64,000 bases of DNA from Planctomycetota bacterium (GTDB lineage: Bacteria > Planctomycetota > UBA1135 > GCA-002686595). Below are positions 8,367-16,876 of this stretch, one piece after another. A program made the position numbers and the translations under genes. Within the stretch, counting starts at the first letter, position 1; every line of letters begins with the position of its first letter. Under the pieces are notes generated by a model that was given only the letters and a program-made list of their open reading frames with translations, did not search any database and had not been told where the DNA came from. Location of the stretch: positions 62,001-126,000 of the forward strand of contig NYUD01000061.1 of the NCBI GenBank assembly GCA_002683825.1. The letters are read 5' to 3'.

Positions 8367-8819
8367 GCCCACCGACGACGAAACCGGATCCAGGTCAAAC
8401 TCGCGGCACACCCAGCGGGACACGGACTCGCAGATCTCATCCCGCACGCGCCTGAATACGGCTTCGACCTCCGCCTCGTTCCCGTCAGCCGACGCAGGGT
8501 CGTCGAAAGACCAGCGCAAGGTAAGCACGGGGCTGGAAAATTCGGGGCAGTTGGGACCGGCCTCGCTGCAGACCGTGATCACGCAATCGGGGAGGTTCGC
8601 GCCTAGAAACTCGTATACGGATGCGGAGCGGCTCTGCCCGATATCGACTCCAATCTCCCGCATGATGGCGACGGCACGGGGATTCAGTCCCTGGGGGTCC
8701 GTCCCTGCAGCGAAGGCCCGAAGGTGGTCGCCGGCGATGTGCTGGGCCCATCCGGCCGCGATCTGGCTGCGACACGAAGCACCGGTGCAAACGAAAAGGA
8801 CGCGTCTCTTTTCCGTCAT
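8349..8819 (-). CDS. Thioredoxin-type arsenate reductase / LMW protein-tyrosine-phosphatase family
   Basis: A 156-residue protein opening with the phosphatase loop VCTGASCRSQIA (C-x5-R), with C-T-G-x-S-C-R-S as in the thioredoxin-coupled ArsC group. Downstream, DCVITVCSEAGPNCPEF places two further cysteines where the B. subtilis/S. aureus enzyme has its Cys82 and Cys89 relay. This supports arsenate reduction rather than tyrosine phosphatase activity. The C-terminus carries an extra 15-20 residues. It sits alone on the minus strand inside the glycosyltransferase group, with no arsR or arsenite pump adjacent. An ArsM-like gene is about 17 kb away. A protein-tyrosine phosphatase role in polysaccharide export is the alternative. 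Confidence 0.82.
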   Translation of the reverse strand: MTEKRRVLFVCTGASCRSQIAAGWAQHIAGDHLRAFAAGTDPQGLNPRAVAIMREIGVDIGQSRSASVYEFLGANLPDCVITVCSEAGPNCPEFSSPVLTLRWSFDDPASADGNEAEVEAVFRRVRDEICESVSRWVCREFDLDPVSSSVGSERTA

Positions 8820-8986
8820 GTTCTGGAGAATCGAGCGTTCGAACCGGCCCCGGGGCGGGGCGCGTACGGGCCTACTGGATACCCGGGCGCCGCATGTACA
8901 CCAAGCATTTTCCTTTGTGACGCTCCTTTCGGATTCAGGGCGTCCCGATCGCTCAATTCCGCCGTGGCAGGGCTAGGCTTTCCGGA

Positions 8987-10027
8987 ATGCGTGTGGGATT
9001 CGACACCGCCCCGCTGGTCATCCCCCATTCGCGGGGAGTGAGCAGGGTTTGTTCTGGATTGATTTCGGCCCTCGAAAAACGCGGCGAAATTCAGGTGGTG
9101 CGCCTCTCCCCCGCCCCCGACCAGGGCCTACGTAGCTGGCGACAGGTGGAACTCCCGGGTCTCGTTCGAAAAGAAAGGCTGGTCGGAATTCACTCGTTCA
9201 CCTCAGCCTTCGCACTGCGAGGTCCGGGACGCCGGGTGCAGACCGTACATGAACTCCCGTGGCTGTACGGAGTCCAAGAGAACGGCGGGTGGAAGCACCG
9301 GGCCTGGGCACGTTTCGGAGGACTCCGCGCCGATCGCATCGTGACACCGAGCGAGCACGTCGCACGTTCGCTGCGCAAGATTTCCCTGACTGCAGGGAAG
9401 ATTCGCACGATTCACTGGGGTGTCGATGAGAATTTTCGACCCGATCCGCCGGCTCTCGTGATGGACGAAGCCGTACTGGAGCGACATCGCCTGGGTGACG
9501 CCCCCTATCTTCTGGCACCCGGCGCGGATCGCAGCAAGAAGAATCTGAGCGCGCTGCTGCACGGGCTCGCCGAGCTCAAGCGTCGCGGCGAGACCCAGAT
9601 GCGGCTCGTAATCACCGGCAGGGACACAGCGGATCTGCGCAAGGATCTGGGCCTCGCGACACGCCTAGGGCTTTCACGTTGGGTCTCGACTCTGGGCGAA
9701 ATCCCCGAGCAGGACCATGCACCACTCATTCGGTTGGCGGAGGCGGTATGCATCCTGTCCCATTCGGAGGGATTCGGCTTGAGTGTGCTGGAGGCACTGG
9801 CCTGCGCAACAGCGGTTCTCGTACCGGTCGAGAGCGCGCAATCGGAAGTGGCCGGCGACGCGGGTATCGAATGCCTTCCCTCGGACCCCACGTCCGTTGC
9901 GGATGCGATCGAACGGGCACGAACGCAGCCTCGCGGCCGGCGCGAGGCAGCGCTCTTGCGAGCGAGCGCTTTTCGCTGGGAAAATTGCGCCGCAAGTGTC
10001 GAAGCGCTCTGGAAGGGACTCGCGTGA
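8987..10027 (+). CDS. GT4-family glycosyltransferase
   Basis: A 346-residue GT-B enzyme. The N-terminal half includes VGFDTAPLVIPHSRGVSRVC and the acceptor-side block VQTVHELPWLYG. The C-terminal half has APGADRSKKNLSALLHGL and the donor-binding signature SEGFGLSVLEALACATAVLVP. Next is SAQSEVAGDAG, where the usual glycine-rich P-E-V is altered. It is coupled by overlap (GTGA at 10024-10027) to the next glycosyltransferase. The 167-base gap before it, shared with the divergent ArsC gene, is the likely promoter region. Substrates are unknown. Confidence 0.86.
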   Translation: MRVGFDTAPLVIPHSRGVSRVCSGLISALEKRGEIQVVRLSPAPDQGLRSWRQVELPGLVRKERLVGIHSFTSAFALRGPGRRVQTVHELPWLYGVQENGGWKHRAWARFGGLRADRIVTPSEHVARSLRKISLTAGKIRTIHWGVDENFRPDPPALVMDEAVLERHRLGDAPYLLAPGADRSKKNLSALLHGLAELKRRGETQMRLVITGRDTADLRKDLGLATRLGLSRWVSTLGEIPEQDHAPLIRLAEAVCILSHSEGFGLSVLEALACATAVLVPVESAQSEVAGDAGIECLPSDPTSVADAIERARTQPRGRREAALLRASAFRWENCAASVEALWKGLA

Positions 10028-11136
10028 CGAGCAAGACACGCGCTCCCAATGTTCTGGTCGCCGGAGCTCTCCTGGGGCAGGAGATGGGAGGGGTCCGGCG
10101 GCACAACGCAGAGCTCCTGTCGCGGGCGAACAGAAAACTCTCCGCCGGCGGGGGCCGGCTGGCGATTCTGGAAGGGCGCACGAAGATCCGACTTCCACAC
10201 CCCGAGCAATACGAATGCCTGAAAAGCGACGTACCGGACAGTCCTCCCTGGGCGCGCGCGCGGCATGAATCCAAAGCCATCAAGAAGGCACTGCGCGAGG
10301 CGCAGCCCACCCCGTTCGACCTCGTTCACACGGGGCACCTTCCCGCACCCCACGGCCTGGGAATTCCCATCTCGCTCACGCTGCACGACCTGCGCAAGCT
10401 CGAGCGCTTTCCTCAGAGGCTCGTCGCCGCCCCGATCCTCGCCGACTCGATCCGCCGAGCGGCGGCGGTCATCACGGTCAGCGAAACGGTGCGCGCCCAG
10501 GTGGAGGCACGCTTTCGAACGACCCGCACCCGGGTCGTGCCCAACGCAGCGGATCACCTCCAGGTCCTGGCACGGAGGCCGGTTGCGGAGCCCTTTCTCC
10601 TTCACGTGGGTCATCTGGAACCCCGCAAGAACCTGGAACTTCTGCTGCATGCGCTCGCCCGGGACCCGGGCCTGCCGCCCCTCAAGCTGGCCGGTGGCGC
10701 CAAGGGGGGGGCGCAGCAGCGCCTGGAAGCACTCGCGCGGAATCTGGGCGTGAGCGAACGCGTGTGTTTCCTCGGCCCGGTTGCGGAGGAGCGCTTGGCC
10801 ATACTCTATGCGGAGTGCGCCGCAGCGGTCTTCCCCTCGCGTATCGAGGGCTTCGGAATCGGCGTCGTCGAAGCCCTGCGGGCTTCGGCCCCGGTGGCCA
10901 TCGCCAACGCGGGAGCGTTGCCGGAAATCGCAGGTTCGGGGGTCCCCCGGTTCGCCCCGGACGACGCCTCGGAATGCGCGCGGGCGATCCGCGCCACGCT
11001 GGGGCTCGGGGAAGAGCAACTGGAGGAGATGGCGCAGGGGGTCGAACGCTACTCCTGGGAAAGAAGCGCTGCCCTCCTCGTCGATATCTGGATGGAGATC
11101 GCTCGCCCTACGACCGCAGCATCTCGACCGCCTTGA
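10024..11136 (+). CDS. GT4-family glycosyltransferase
   Basis: About 370 residues, starting at the GTG that overlaps the preceding stop; a much longer upstream reading would simply shadow the previous gene. The fold is GT-B. The N-terminal part ends with ITVSETVRAQVEARF, and the donor domain contains LHVGHLEPRKNLELLLHAL, FLGPVAEERLAILYAECAAA and PSRIEGFGIGVVEALRASAP with the E-x7-E pair. Together with the two GT4 genes and the flippase upstream it suggests a short oligosaccharide assembly line. The final 29 bases overlap the convergent FHA gene. Confidence 0.86.
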   Translation: MTSKTRAPNVLVAGALLGQEMGGVRRHNAELLSRANRKLSAGGGRLAILEGRTKIRLPHPEQYECLKSDVPDSPPWARARHESKAIKKALREAQPTPFDLVHTGHLPAPHGLGIPISLTLHDLRKLERFPQRLVAAPILADSIRRAAAVITVSETVRAQVEARFRTTRTRVVPNAADHLQVLARRPVAEPFLLHVGHLEPRKNLELLLHALARDPGLPPLKLAGGAKGGAQQRLEALARNLGVSERVCFLGPVAEERLAILYAECAAAVFPSRIEGFGIGVVEALRASAPVAIANAGALPEIAGSGVPRFAPDDASECARAIRATLGLGEEQLEEMAQGVERYSWERSAALLVDIWMEIARPTTAASRPP

Positions 11137-11773
11137 AGGCGAAAAACGCCAGCACCGCGAAGAGCCCGAGGACGAAGACCACGGCGATTGTACGTATCCA
11201 CCAGGGTTGCTGGGCGAGATCGCCGCGCAAGAAACCGCGCCGGCGACCGCTGTCGAGCAACTCCCGACGGCGCCGTTCGTATCCTCCCCGCTCCTCCTCC
11301 TCGGGCGAGCGGAGTTCTTCGATTTCGATCTCGGGAAGATCGACGGCCTCCTCCTCGGGCGAGCGGAGTTCTTCGATTTCGATCTCGGGAAGATCGACGG
11401 CCTCCTCCTCAAGGCTCTCGAACTCGATTTCCTCCTCGAATTCGACCGCGCCCCCGACGGGCTCCGGCTGTGCGACACGGACCTCTGCGCCGATGCGAAT
11501 CCGGATCGGAAGCTGGCCCAGAAGAAATTCGTCGCGATCCATGACCTCGACACGCTTCAACCCGCGCCCATCCCGCCGGACACCGTTACGCGAGTTCAAG
11601 TCCTCGAGGAACCAGGCGCCGTCGACGCATTCGAGTTTGGCGTGGAAGCGACTGATGGAACGGTCCCTCAACGAAATCTCACATTCCGAGGAGCGCCCCA
11701 GCCGGGAAGCCTCCTCGACGGTGAACGAGCGCCCCACATCGCGGCCGCTGAGAATAAAAACCTGGGCCTTCAA
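11108..11773 (-). CDS. Tail-anchored FHA-domain protein
   Basis: About 221 residues. Residues 1-95 form a forkhead-associated domain (phosphothreonine-peptide binding) with conserved G-R, S-x-x-H and N-x-x-N-G-V positions in SRLGRSSECEISLRDRSIS, RFHAKLE and LEDLNSRNGV. A strongly acidic linker follows, containing an exact duplication of 18 residues, then a basic stretch and a single hydrophobic helix near the end (TIAVVFVLGLFAVLAFFAF). The FHA domain therefore faces the cytosol. I start it at TTG 11773, which overlaps the stop of the glutaredoxin-like gene (TTGA) and has GGAGAG upstream; no ATG fits. It should read Ser/Thr-kinase signals, but no kinase gene is in the window. Confidence 0.8.
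   Translation of the reverse strand: MKAQVFILSGRDVGRSFTVEEASRLGRSSECEISLRDRSISRFHAKLECVDGAWFLEDLNSRNGVRRDGRGLKRVEVMDRDEFLLGQLPIRIRIGAEVRVAQPEPVGGAVEFEEEIEFESLEEEAVDLPEIEIEELRSPEEEAVDLPEIEIEELRSPEEEERGGYERRRRELLDSGRRRGFLRGDLAQQPWWIRTIAVVFVLGLFAVLAFFAFKAVEMLRS
11302..11409. repeat. Exact 54-bp tandem duplication inside the FHA gene
   Basis: Two adjacent identical 54-base units, 11302-11355 and 11356-11409, encode two copies of an 18-residue acidic motif (E-E-E-A-V-D-L-P-E-I-E-I-E-E-L-R-S-P). The identity at DNA level indicates a recent in-frame duplication, or ongoing slippage, in the linker of the FHA protein. A third, diverged half-unit (EFESLEEEAV) lies just before it in the protein. Confidence 0.95.
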
Positions 11774-12087
11774 TCCGTCGAACTCTCCGGCCCGGAGTCC
11801 GCGACAATACGGGCATACTTGCGCCGGAAGTCCGCGGGGCTCATGCGCCCCTTGAACGCCGTCCGGCCTGCGATTTCGAGGACCGGGATCGAGCGTTCGA
11901 ACCGTTTGAGGAGTTCCGGGTCCTCCTCGATGTTGACCTCGCGAAGGCGAAACCTCGGTACGACCTTCGCCCTGGCCAGCACATCCTTCATCTCCTCGCA
12001 AAGGTGGCAACCCGGCCGGGAGAAAAGCACGAGTTGCGGCCCTTCTCGAGGCTTTCGCCTCCATCGTCCAAGCAGCCGCAAGAGCAT
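11770..12087 (-). CDS. Glutaredoxin/thioredoxin-like protein (DUF836-like)
   Basis: About 105 residues with the redox motif SRPGCHLCEEMK (C-x-x-C), a beta strand LREVNIEEDPELLKRF, and the cis-proline segment RSIPVLEIAGRTAFKG, the layout of glutaredoxin-like YruB/DUF836 proteins. It is presumably a cytosolic disulfide reductase. I prefer ATG 12087 (MLLRLLGRWRR); an in-frame start at 12159 would add 24 residues of non-family sequence. It is translationally coupled to the FHA gene and divergent from the ABC ATPase gene at 12172. Confidence 0.75.
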   Translation of the reverse strand: MLLRLLGRWRRKPREGPQLVLFSRPGCHLCEEMKDVLARAKVVPRFRLREVNIEEDPELLKRFERSIPVLEIAGRTAFKGRMSPADFRRKYARIVADSGPESSTD

Positions 12088-12171
12088 TCGGAGGCCCAAG
12101 ATATCGGGAAGATCTACGCTTCGCCACGCGGGCCCCGTGGAAGTCCGGGGCCCCGCCACGATAATGGCGCG

Positions 12172-12933
12172 ATGAGCTCCTCTGGATCAGCGACCCCCCC
12201 GGCCCTCGAGCTCAAGGGTCTTGAAATGCGCTATGGACGGAGCCTCTTTCGCCCGGCGAAGAGCGTGTTGCGCGGCGTTTCCCTGAGCGTGCCGGCGGGT
12301 GCTTCCATCGGTCTGATCGGACCGAACGGCTCGGGCAAGAGCAGCGTCCTGCGTATCGCCGCGGGAGCGCAGAGAGCGACGAAAGGCGGGGTGTTGATCT
12401 TCGGACGATCCCTCGAGGAAAAAAGCGCACGCGCTCGGCTCGGTTTTCTTTCTGACAGCTCGCCCTTCCCCCCCGAGCTCTCGGCACGTTCGGTCCTCAG
12501 GCTGCTCGCCGCCCTGCACCGGCTCGAGCGCGGCGCGCGGAATCGGCGCTGCGAGGACCTGCTCGAACGCACCGGCCTGGCGGCCGAAGCACAACGCCCC
12601 CTGGGATCCTTCAGCCGCGGGATGCTACGTCGCTTCGGACTCGCCCAGGCCTTTCTGCACACACCGGATGTGATCCTGCTCGACGAACCGACGGCCGGTC
12701 TGGATGCACCGGGCTACGGAGTGCTCGAAGACTTCCTGGGCGAAGCCGCCAGGCGCGGAGCGAGCCTGTTGTTGGCTTCACACAATCCCACCGATCTCAC
12801 GAGCTTCACGGGGCACGTCTTCGTGCTGCTCGACGGCCGGATCACGAGACAAGGAAGTCCCCAGGAACTCTTGCCGAACGGCCGGGGTATGGCCGAGTTG
12901 TACTGTTCTGGGCCCGCGAAGGGATCCCCTTGA
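12172..12933 (+). CDS. ABC transporter ATP-binding protein
   Basis: A 253-residue nucleotide-binding subunit. It has Walker A (IGPNGSGKSS), a Q-loop region near FLSDSSPF, an atypical signature (SFSRGMLRR in place of LSGGQ), Walker B with D-loop (VILLDEPTAGLD) and the switch histidine (ASHN). The altered signature and short form are typical of ABC-2 type exporters such as CcmA/NodI-like ATPases. Start ATG 12172 gives a family-like N-terminus (ALELKGLEMRYG). It overlaps the next gene by TTGA, so it works with that membrane protein. Substrate unknown. Confidence 0.88.
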   Translation: MSSSGSATPPALELKGLEMRYGRSLFRPAKSVLRGVSLSVPAGASIGLIGPNGSGKSSVLRIAAGAQRATKGGVLIFGRSLEEKSARARLGFLSDSSPFPPELSARSVLRLLAALHRLERGARNRRCEDLLERTGLAAEAQRPLGSFSRGMLRRFGLAQAFLHTPDVILLDEPTAGLDAPGYGVLEDFLGEAARRGASLLLASHNPTDLTSFTGHVFVLLDGRITRQGSPQELLPNGRGMAELYCSGPAKGSP

Positions 12934-14006
12934 GCCTGGCCCTGTCCCCCGACCTCGTTCGTCTCGGTTTTCGACGAACGCTTCCACCGGCCCTGTGGGT
13001 GGCGCTAGGTCTCTTCCTGTGGATCACGGCGACGCGCTCCTTTGCACCCGAGATCGCGACGTCCCTGGTGGGATCCGATTGGACGCCGGTGTGGACTCGC
13101 CACGGAATCTGGAGCGTCTTCTTCCTCGCGATGCTTCCCACCCTCATCTGGCGCTGTGCTGCACTAGGAAGGCGCTGGCGCGAGTTCGACGCCGATTGGC
13201 TGGGACCGCTTCCCCGGACGGGTTGGAGCCTCGCAGCTTCGACGATGCTCGGAGTCGTCGCAGCCTGTCTGTGCGCTTCGGTTTGCGCACTCCTGACGAC
13301 GCGCCTCAGCAAAGCGTCGGGGGCGGATCGGTCTCCGATGCGCTTCGTTCATTCCTTCGAACATCCCCCGCTGCTGTCGCTGGAGGGTGGCGAGAGCATC
13401 ACGCTCAGGTCGAAAGGCGGGTTCCAGGGCCCGAAGGAAGTCGGCGCCCTGTTCCTCACGCCTTCGGTGGCGCCCGGGTCGGGGCCCGCCGTCGATGTGC
13501 GCTTTGTGCTGCGCTCGGCGGATGGACTGGAGAGCCGATTGGAGCGACGCATCTTCGCGCGTACTCCCCTCAGCCTGCCCCTCGAGGGGGCGGGGCCCTG
13601 GACGCTCGAGGTGGAACGCGGTGTCGGTGCGGCGCTCTACATCACCGCTTCCAGCATGGCCCTCGTCGTCCCCGCGAAGAGTCGCTGGGGGGTCGATCTG
13701 GCCTTCTTCTGGCGCGCTTTCCTGGGGCTCGCCGCCTGGAGCACGCTGGCCTTCGGGCTCGGCGCCTGGATGCGGTTGTCCTTGGCGATCGCAACCAGCC
13801 TCTCGCTGTGCGTCGTGCCCTGGAGTTTCGGCGTTCTGGTGGGAGTCCTCCCCGCGGGCGATTTCTTGCGCAGTCTCTCCCAGCTGAGCCTGGGCATCGC
13901 GCCGCCCGCGACCCCGGCTGCGGTCTGGCCCACGGCCCTGCTCTTCTCGGTCGCTTCCGCCTGGCTGGTTCGTAGAGCGCAACGCGATGGAAGGAGCGCC
14001 GTATGA
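12930..14006 (+). CDS. ABC-2-like membrane protein with large exported loop
   Basis: A 358-residue protein with hydrophobic helices near 20-36, 55-75, 90-120, then a hydrophilic domain of about 115 residues (including VDVRFVLRSADGLESRLERR), then four or so helices at the C-terminus. The order suggests an ABC exporter permease with a beta-rich extracytoplasmic insert. No named family is evident, so the call rests on its overlap with the ATPase gene. The start is TTG 12930, overlapping the ATPase stop; the first ATG in frame is too far inside. It overlaps the following gene by ATGA. Confidence 0.6.
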   Translation: MSLALSPDLVRLGFRRTLPPALWVALGLFLWITATRSFAPEIATSLVGSDWTPVWTRHGIWSVFFLAMLPTLIWRCAALGRRWREFDADWLGPLPRTGWSLAASTMLGVVAACLCASVCALLTTRLSKASGADRSPMRFVHSFEHPPLLSLEGGESITLRSKGGFQGPKEVGALFLTPSVAPGSGPAVDVRFVLRSADGLESRLERRIFARTPLSLPLEGAGPWTLEVERGVGAALYITASSMALVVPAKSRWGVDLAFFWRAFLGLAAWSTLAFGLGAWMRLSLAIATSLSLCVVPWSFGVLVGVLPAGDFLRSLSQLSLGIAPPATPAAVWPTALLFSVASAWLVRRAQRDGRSAV

Positions 14007-14563
14007 GGGGCCGTCGTGTGGGCGCATTCCTCTGTCTCGCGGGGGCCTACCTCTCGTTCGCGCTCCCCGGCACCGCCGGGAAGCCGAAGCCCCTTTTCCA
14101 GAGGCTGCTGGGACCGCTGACCGAGCTGGCCGCCGACGTTCAGTGGATCCGTTTCCAGCGGGCCCGCATTCGCGGCGAAAACGAACGCGCGCTCTTCTTT
14201 GCCGAGGGCGCATTGTCACTCGACCCGGAGTCGACCGCCGGCTGGGAGCTCCTGGCGAGACATCTGGCCCTGTACCTCTCCTCTCCGGAGCGCGAAACGG
14301 ATCCCCAAAGGCGTCGCGCATGGTTCCGTGCGGGCCTCGAGGTGACCCGGCGCGGCAAGCAGAAGGCGGCGGAGCCCGCCAGACTCGATCTGTTGCGCGG
14401 GCTCCTGTTCCTCACCAAGGCCCAGCTCGACCCGGACCCCTTTTCGGAAGGAGAACGGGAGTTGTTGGAAGAAGCACGACGCGCCTTCGCCGCCGCCCGG
14501 CTAGCCGGCATCTTCGGGGCGGAAGACCTCGAGAACTACGTCGCGGAAGAACTGTCGCGTTGA
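14003..14563 (+). CDS. Small TPR-like protein of unknown function
   Basis: A 186-residue protein with an N-terminal hydrophobic stretch (VGAFLCLAGAYLSFALPG) that may be a signal or anchor, then helical repeats such as NERALFFAEGALSLDPESTAGWELL, a TPR-type pair. AAGGAG sits six bases before ATG 14003, and the gene overlaps the permease stop (ATGA), so it belongs to the same three-gene transcript. It could assist the exporter in the envelope. Its last 28 bases overlap the convergent pdxA gene. Confidence 0.6.
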   Translation: MRGRRVGAFLCLAGAYLSFALPGTAGKPKPLFQRLLGPLTELAADVQWIRFQRARIRGENERALFFAEGALSLDPESTAGWELLARHLALYLSSPERETDPQRRRAWFRAGLEVTRRGKQKAAEPARLDLLRGLLFLTKAQLDPDPFSEGERELLEEARRAFAAARLAGIFGAEDLENYVAEELSR

Positions 14564-15513
14564 ATCCAGCGCACGGCTTGTCGAACGGCGACACGGAGGT
14601 TCGTCGCATCGGCTCTTCCGCTCCCCGCCAGGTCGAAAGCCGTTCCGTGGGCCGGACTGACGCGCACGTAGGGCAACCCGAGCAGCAAGGTGACCGCCTC
14701 GCCCGGCGCGTGCAGCTTGACCGGAATGAAGGCTTGATCGTGGTAGAGCGCGAGCACTGCGTCGAACTCTCCAGCCGCAGCACGCAGGAAAACGGAATCG
14801 GCGGGCAGGGGTGGACCGACGTCCACGCCCTCGCCTCTTGCACGCTCGGAGGCGGGGAAGAGGATGTCCAGCTCCTGGGTGCCGAAGAGCCCCCGTTCCC
14901 CTCCGTGGGGATTCAAACCGGCCAGGGCGATCCGGGGACGGTCAAATCCGAGACGTCGCAGTCCGCGATCGAGAAACAAGAGCGCTTCGAACACCTTCGC
15001 CCCATCGATGTCCTTGAGCGCGTCCAGAAGGGGCAGATGTCTCGTCAGCGGCATCACTCGCAACCCGCGCGCGCAGGCCAGCATCTCGACCCGCTCCGAG
15101 CGAGCCCAGCGCTCGAGGAGCTGGGTCTGACCTTCCACACGCTCGCCGGACAAGTGCAACGCCTCCTTGGAAACGGGCGCGGTGACGAGGCCATCGACGA
15201 GCCTCGCCTGGGCCAACTCGGCGCCGAGCCTCAGGGCTTCGAGGGCGGCCTGACCGGAGCTCGCACTCGCCACGCCCTTCTCCCAGTCCCCCGTGCCGTC
15301 GCTTCCCAACCAGGCGTGCCCCTCTGCGGGGCTCCAGTCCTCGAACGCCTGGAGGGGCTCGAAATCCGTTGGGGCCTCGCAGGCGGGTCCGATCGCGAGC
15401 AGGTGAACCTCCTGCCCGAGCGCCGGATCCGCCAACACCTCGGCCACAATCTCGGGACCGATGCCGGCCGGGTCGCCCACGGTGAGCGCGATGGGAGGTT
15501 GGGAACGGGCCAT
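14536..15513 (-). CDS. pdxA: 4-hydroxythreonine-4-phosphate dehydrogenase-family protein (PdxA)
   Basis: A 325-residue protein of the PdxA family, which oxidises 4-phosphohydroxy-L-threonine in pyridoxal-phosphate synthesis. The N-terminus is ALTVGDPAGIGPEI. The three metal histidines are present in LTRHLPLLDAL, GLNPHGGERG and LYHDQAFIPVK, and the nucleotide segment VRVSPAHGTAFDLAG is intact. One odd point: the family G-H-T-E motif, whose histidine contacts substrate in E. coli, reads G-Q-T-Q here. That could mean a shifted substrate such as the PdxA2 threonate-phosphate enzymes, although those usually keep the histidine too. ATG 15513 gives the family N-terminus. It is the last gene of a glpK-amidohydrolase-pdxA run; no other B6 gene is near. 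Confidence 0.85.
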   Translation of the reverse strand: MARSQPPIALTVGDPAGIGPEIVAEVLADPALGQEVHLLAIGPACEAPTDFEPLQAFEDWSPAEGHAWLGSDGTGDWEKGVASASSGQAALEALRLGAELAQARLVDGLVTAPVSKEALHLSGERVEGQTQLLERWARSERVEMLACARGLRVMPLTRHLPLLDALKDIDGAKVFEALLFLDRGLRRLGFDRPRIALAGLNPHGGERGLFGTQELDILFPASERARGEGVDVGPPLPADSVFLRAAAGEFDAVLALYHDQAFIPVKLHAPGEAVTLLLGLPYVRVSPAHGTAFDLAGSGRADATNLRVAVRQAVRWIQRDSSSAT

Positions 15514-15565
15514 GGACCGGACATGGTAGTCGGCCGGGTGCGGCGTCGGCCAGGAAGGCGATCGC

Positions 15566-16867
15566 TCAAGAGGGGGTCCCGAGTCCCTCGAGCACGGTCG
15601 TGCGAAATTCCCGCTGCGGGAACCCCCGCAGGCCGCGGTGCCCGAAACCATCCTGTACGACCTCCTCCAGGGCTCCGGCGTCGAGGAGTTCCGGTTCCTC
15701 GATCACATCGCCCCTGGCGATGAGCAGGTCGGCCCGCTGACCGGGGGTGAGGGTCCCCGTATCGTCCTGGCCGATCTCCCGTGCGGCGAGGCCCGTCGCC
15801 CCGTACCAGGTGGCGAGGGGGGAGAGACCGTCGCGGATGAGGTACACGAGCTCCATGTAGTTGCGGCCGTGCATCCCGGGCAGAACGGGGTCGGTGCCCA
15901 TGAGGATGGGGAGTTCCCCCGAAGCGGCGTGGCCGACGGCCCGGGCGTGGCATTCGGCCACCTGCTTTACCTTCTCCATCACGAAGTCGGAGAGGCCTTC
16001 CGCACGTGTAAGTTCGTCGACAACCCAGGAGGTCGGGGTCACGGTGCATTTTTTCTCGAAGGCGATTTCGACCATGCGCTCGTCCATGAACGAGATGTGC
16101 TGCAGGTCGTGGACGCCGGCGGCGATGGCCAGTTCGATCCCCGAGCGGCTGTGGGCGTGGGCGGCCACCCGGAGACCGCGGGCCGAGGCCTCCTCGGTGA
16201 TGGCTTCGACTTCGTCGGGATGAAAGTCGCGGTGTTCCAGCTTGTCGCCCGGGGAAGCGACGCCCGGGCTCGCGCAGATCTTGATGAGGTCAGCTCCGCA
16301 GGCCGCGATCTCGCGCACGCGCTTGCGACACTCCAGGGGGCCATCGACGATACTCGACGGTCGCCCAGGGGCCTCTGGCCACAGTTTCGACAGCGCGCCG
16401 TGACAGCGATCGGGACCGCGAAAGTCCGCGTGACCTCCGGTACTGGAGAGCATGCAGATCGAGATTTTCAAACGCGGTCCTAGGCACGTGCCTTCGGCCA
16501 CAAGACGCTTCATCAGATCCGTCGCCCCACCGACGTCGCGCATGGTTGTTACACCGCCGTCGACGAGCGTCGTGTACAAGACCTTCTCGACCCATACCAG
16601 AGCGGCCTGGGTGTTCATCAGGTCCATGCTCTTGGAATCCAGCCCCAGGACGGTGACGTGGCCGTGACAATCGACCAGTCCCGGGGTCACGGTGTAGCCC
16701 TGGGCGTCGATCGAAACGTCCTCCGCACCCAGGGGGCGGTCGGGACGGTGGGGTTCCAGCGCGTGAACGCGCCCGTTCTCGAGGCAGAGGTCGACCGCGG
16801 AGTGCAAGGATTCGGCGGAAGCGCTCGTACCGTCGTAGAGTTTCTTGACGTTGGAAAGGACGATCAT
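15566..16867 (-). CDS. Metal-dependent amidohydrolase (imidazolonepropionase/prolidase-like)
   Basis: A 433-residue amidohydrolase-superfamily enzyme. The metal site begins with VTPGLVDCHGHV (H-x-H), continues with the lysine in ADLIKICASPG, the histidines in LRVAAHAHS and GVHDLQHIS, and the aspartate in ILMGTDPVLPG. The C-terminal beta-sandwich segment GTLTPGQRADLLIARGD is typical of the HutI/Xaa-Pro dipeptidase-like group. Likely substrates are small amides or dipeptides; nothing nearby narrows this. There is no signal peptide, so it is cytosolic. It lies nine bases downstream of glpK and is probably co-transcribed. Confidence 0.85.
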   Translation of the reverse strand: MIVLSNVKKLYDGTSASAESLHSAVDLCLENGRVHALEPHRPDRPLGAEDVSIDAQGYTVTPGLVDCHGHVTVLGLDSKSMDLMNTQAALVWVEKVLYTTLVDGGVTTMRDVGGATDLMKRLVAEGTCLGPRLKISICMLSSTGGHADFRGPDRCHGALSKLWPEAPGRPSSIVDGPLECRKRVREIAACGADLIKICASPGVASPGDKLEHRDFHPDEVEAITEEASARGLRVAAHAHSRSGIELAIAAGVHDLQHISFMDERMVEIAFEKKCTVTPTSWVVDELTRAEGLSDFVMEKVKQVAECHARAVGHAASGELPILMGTDPVLPGMHGRNYMELVYLIRDGLSPLATWYGATGLAAREIGQDDTGTLTPGQRADLLIARGDVIEEPELLDAGALEEVVQDGFGHRGLRGFPQREFRTTVLEGLGTPS

Positions 16868-16876
16868 GCGGACATA

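Noticed and set aside
9505-11553. Long minus-strand reading frame of about 680 codons, opposite two glycosyltransferase genes
   Set aside because: Arg/Ser/Pro-rich composition, antisense to two clear GT4 genes and part of the FHA gene; a shadow frame typical of GC-rich DNA.
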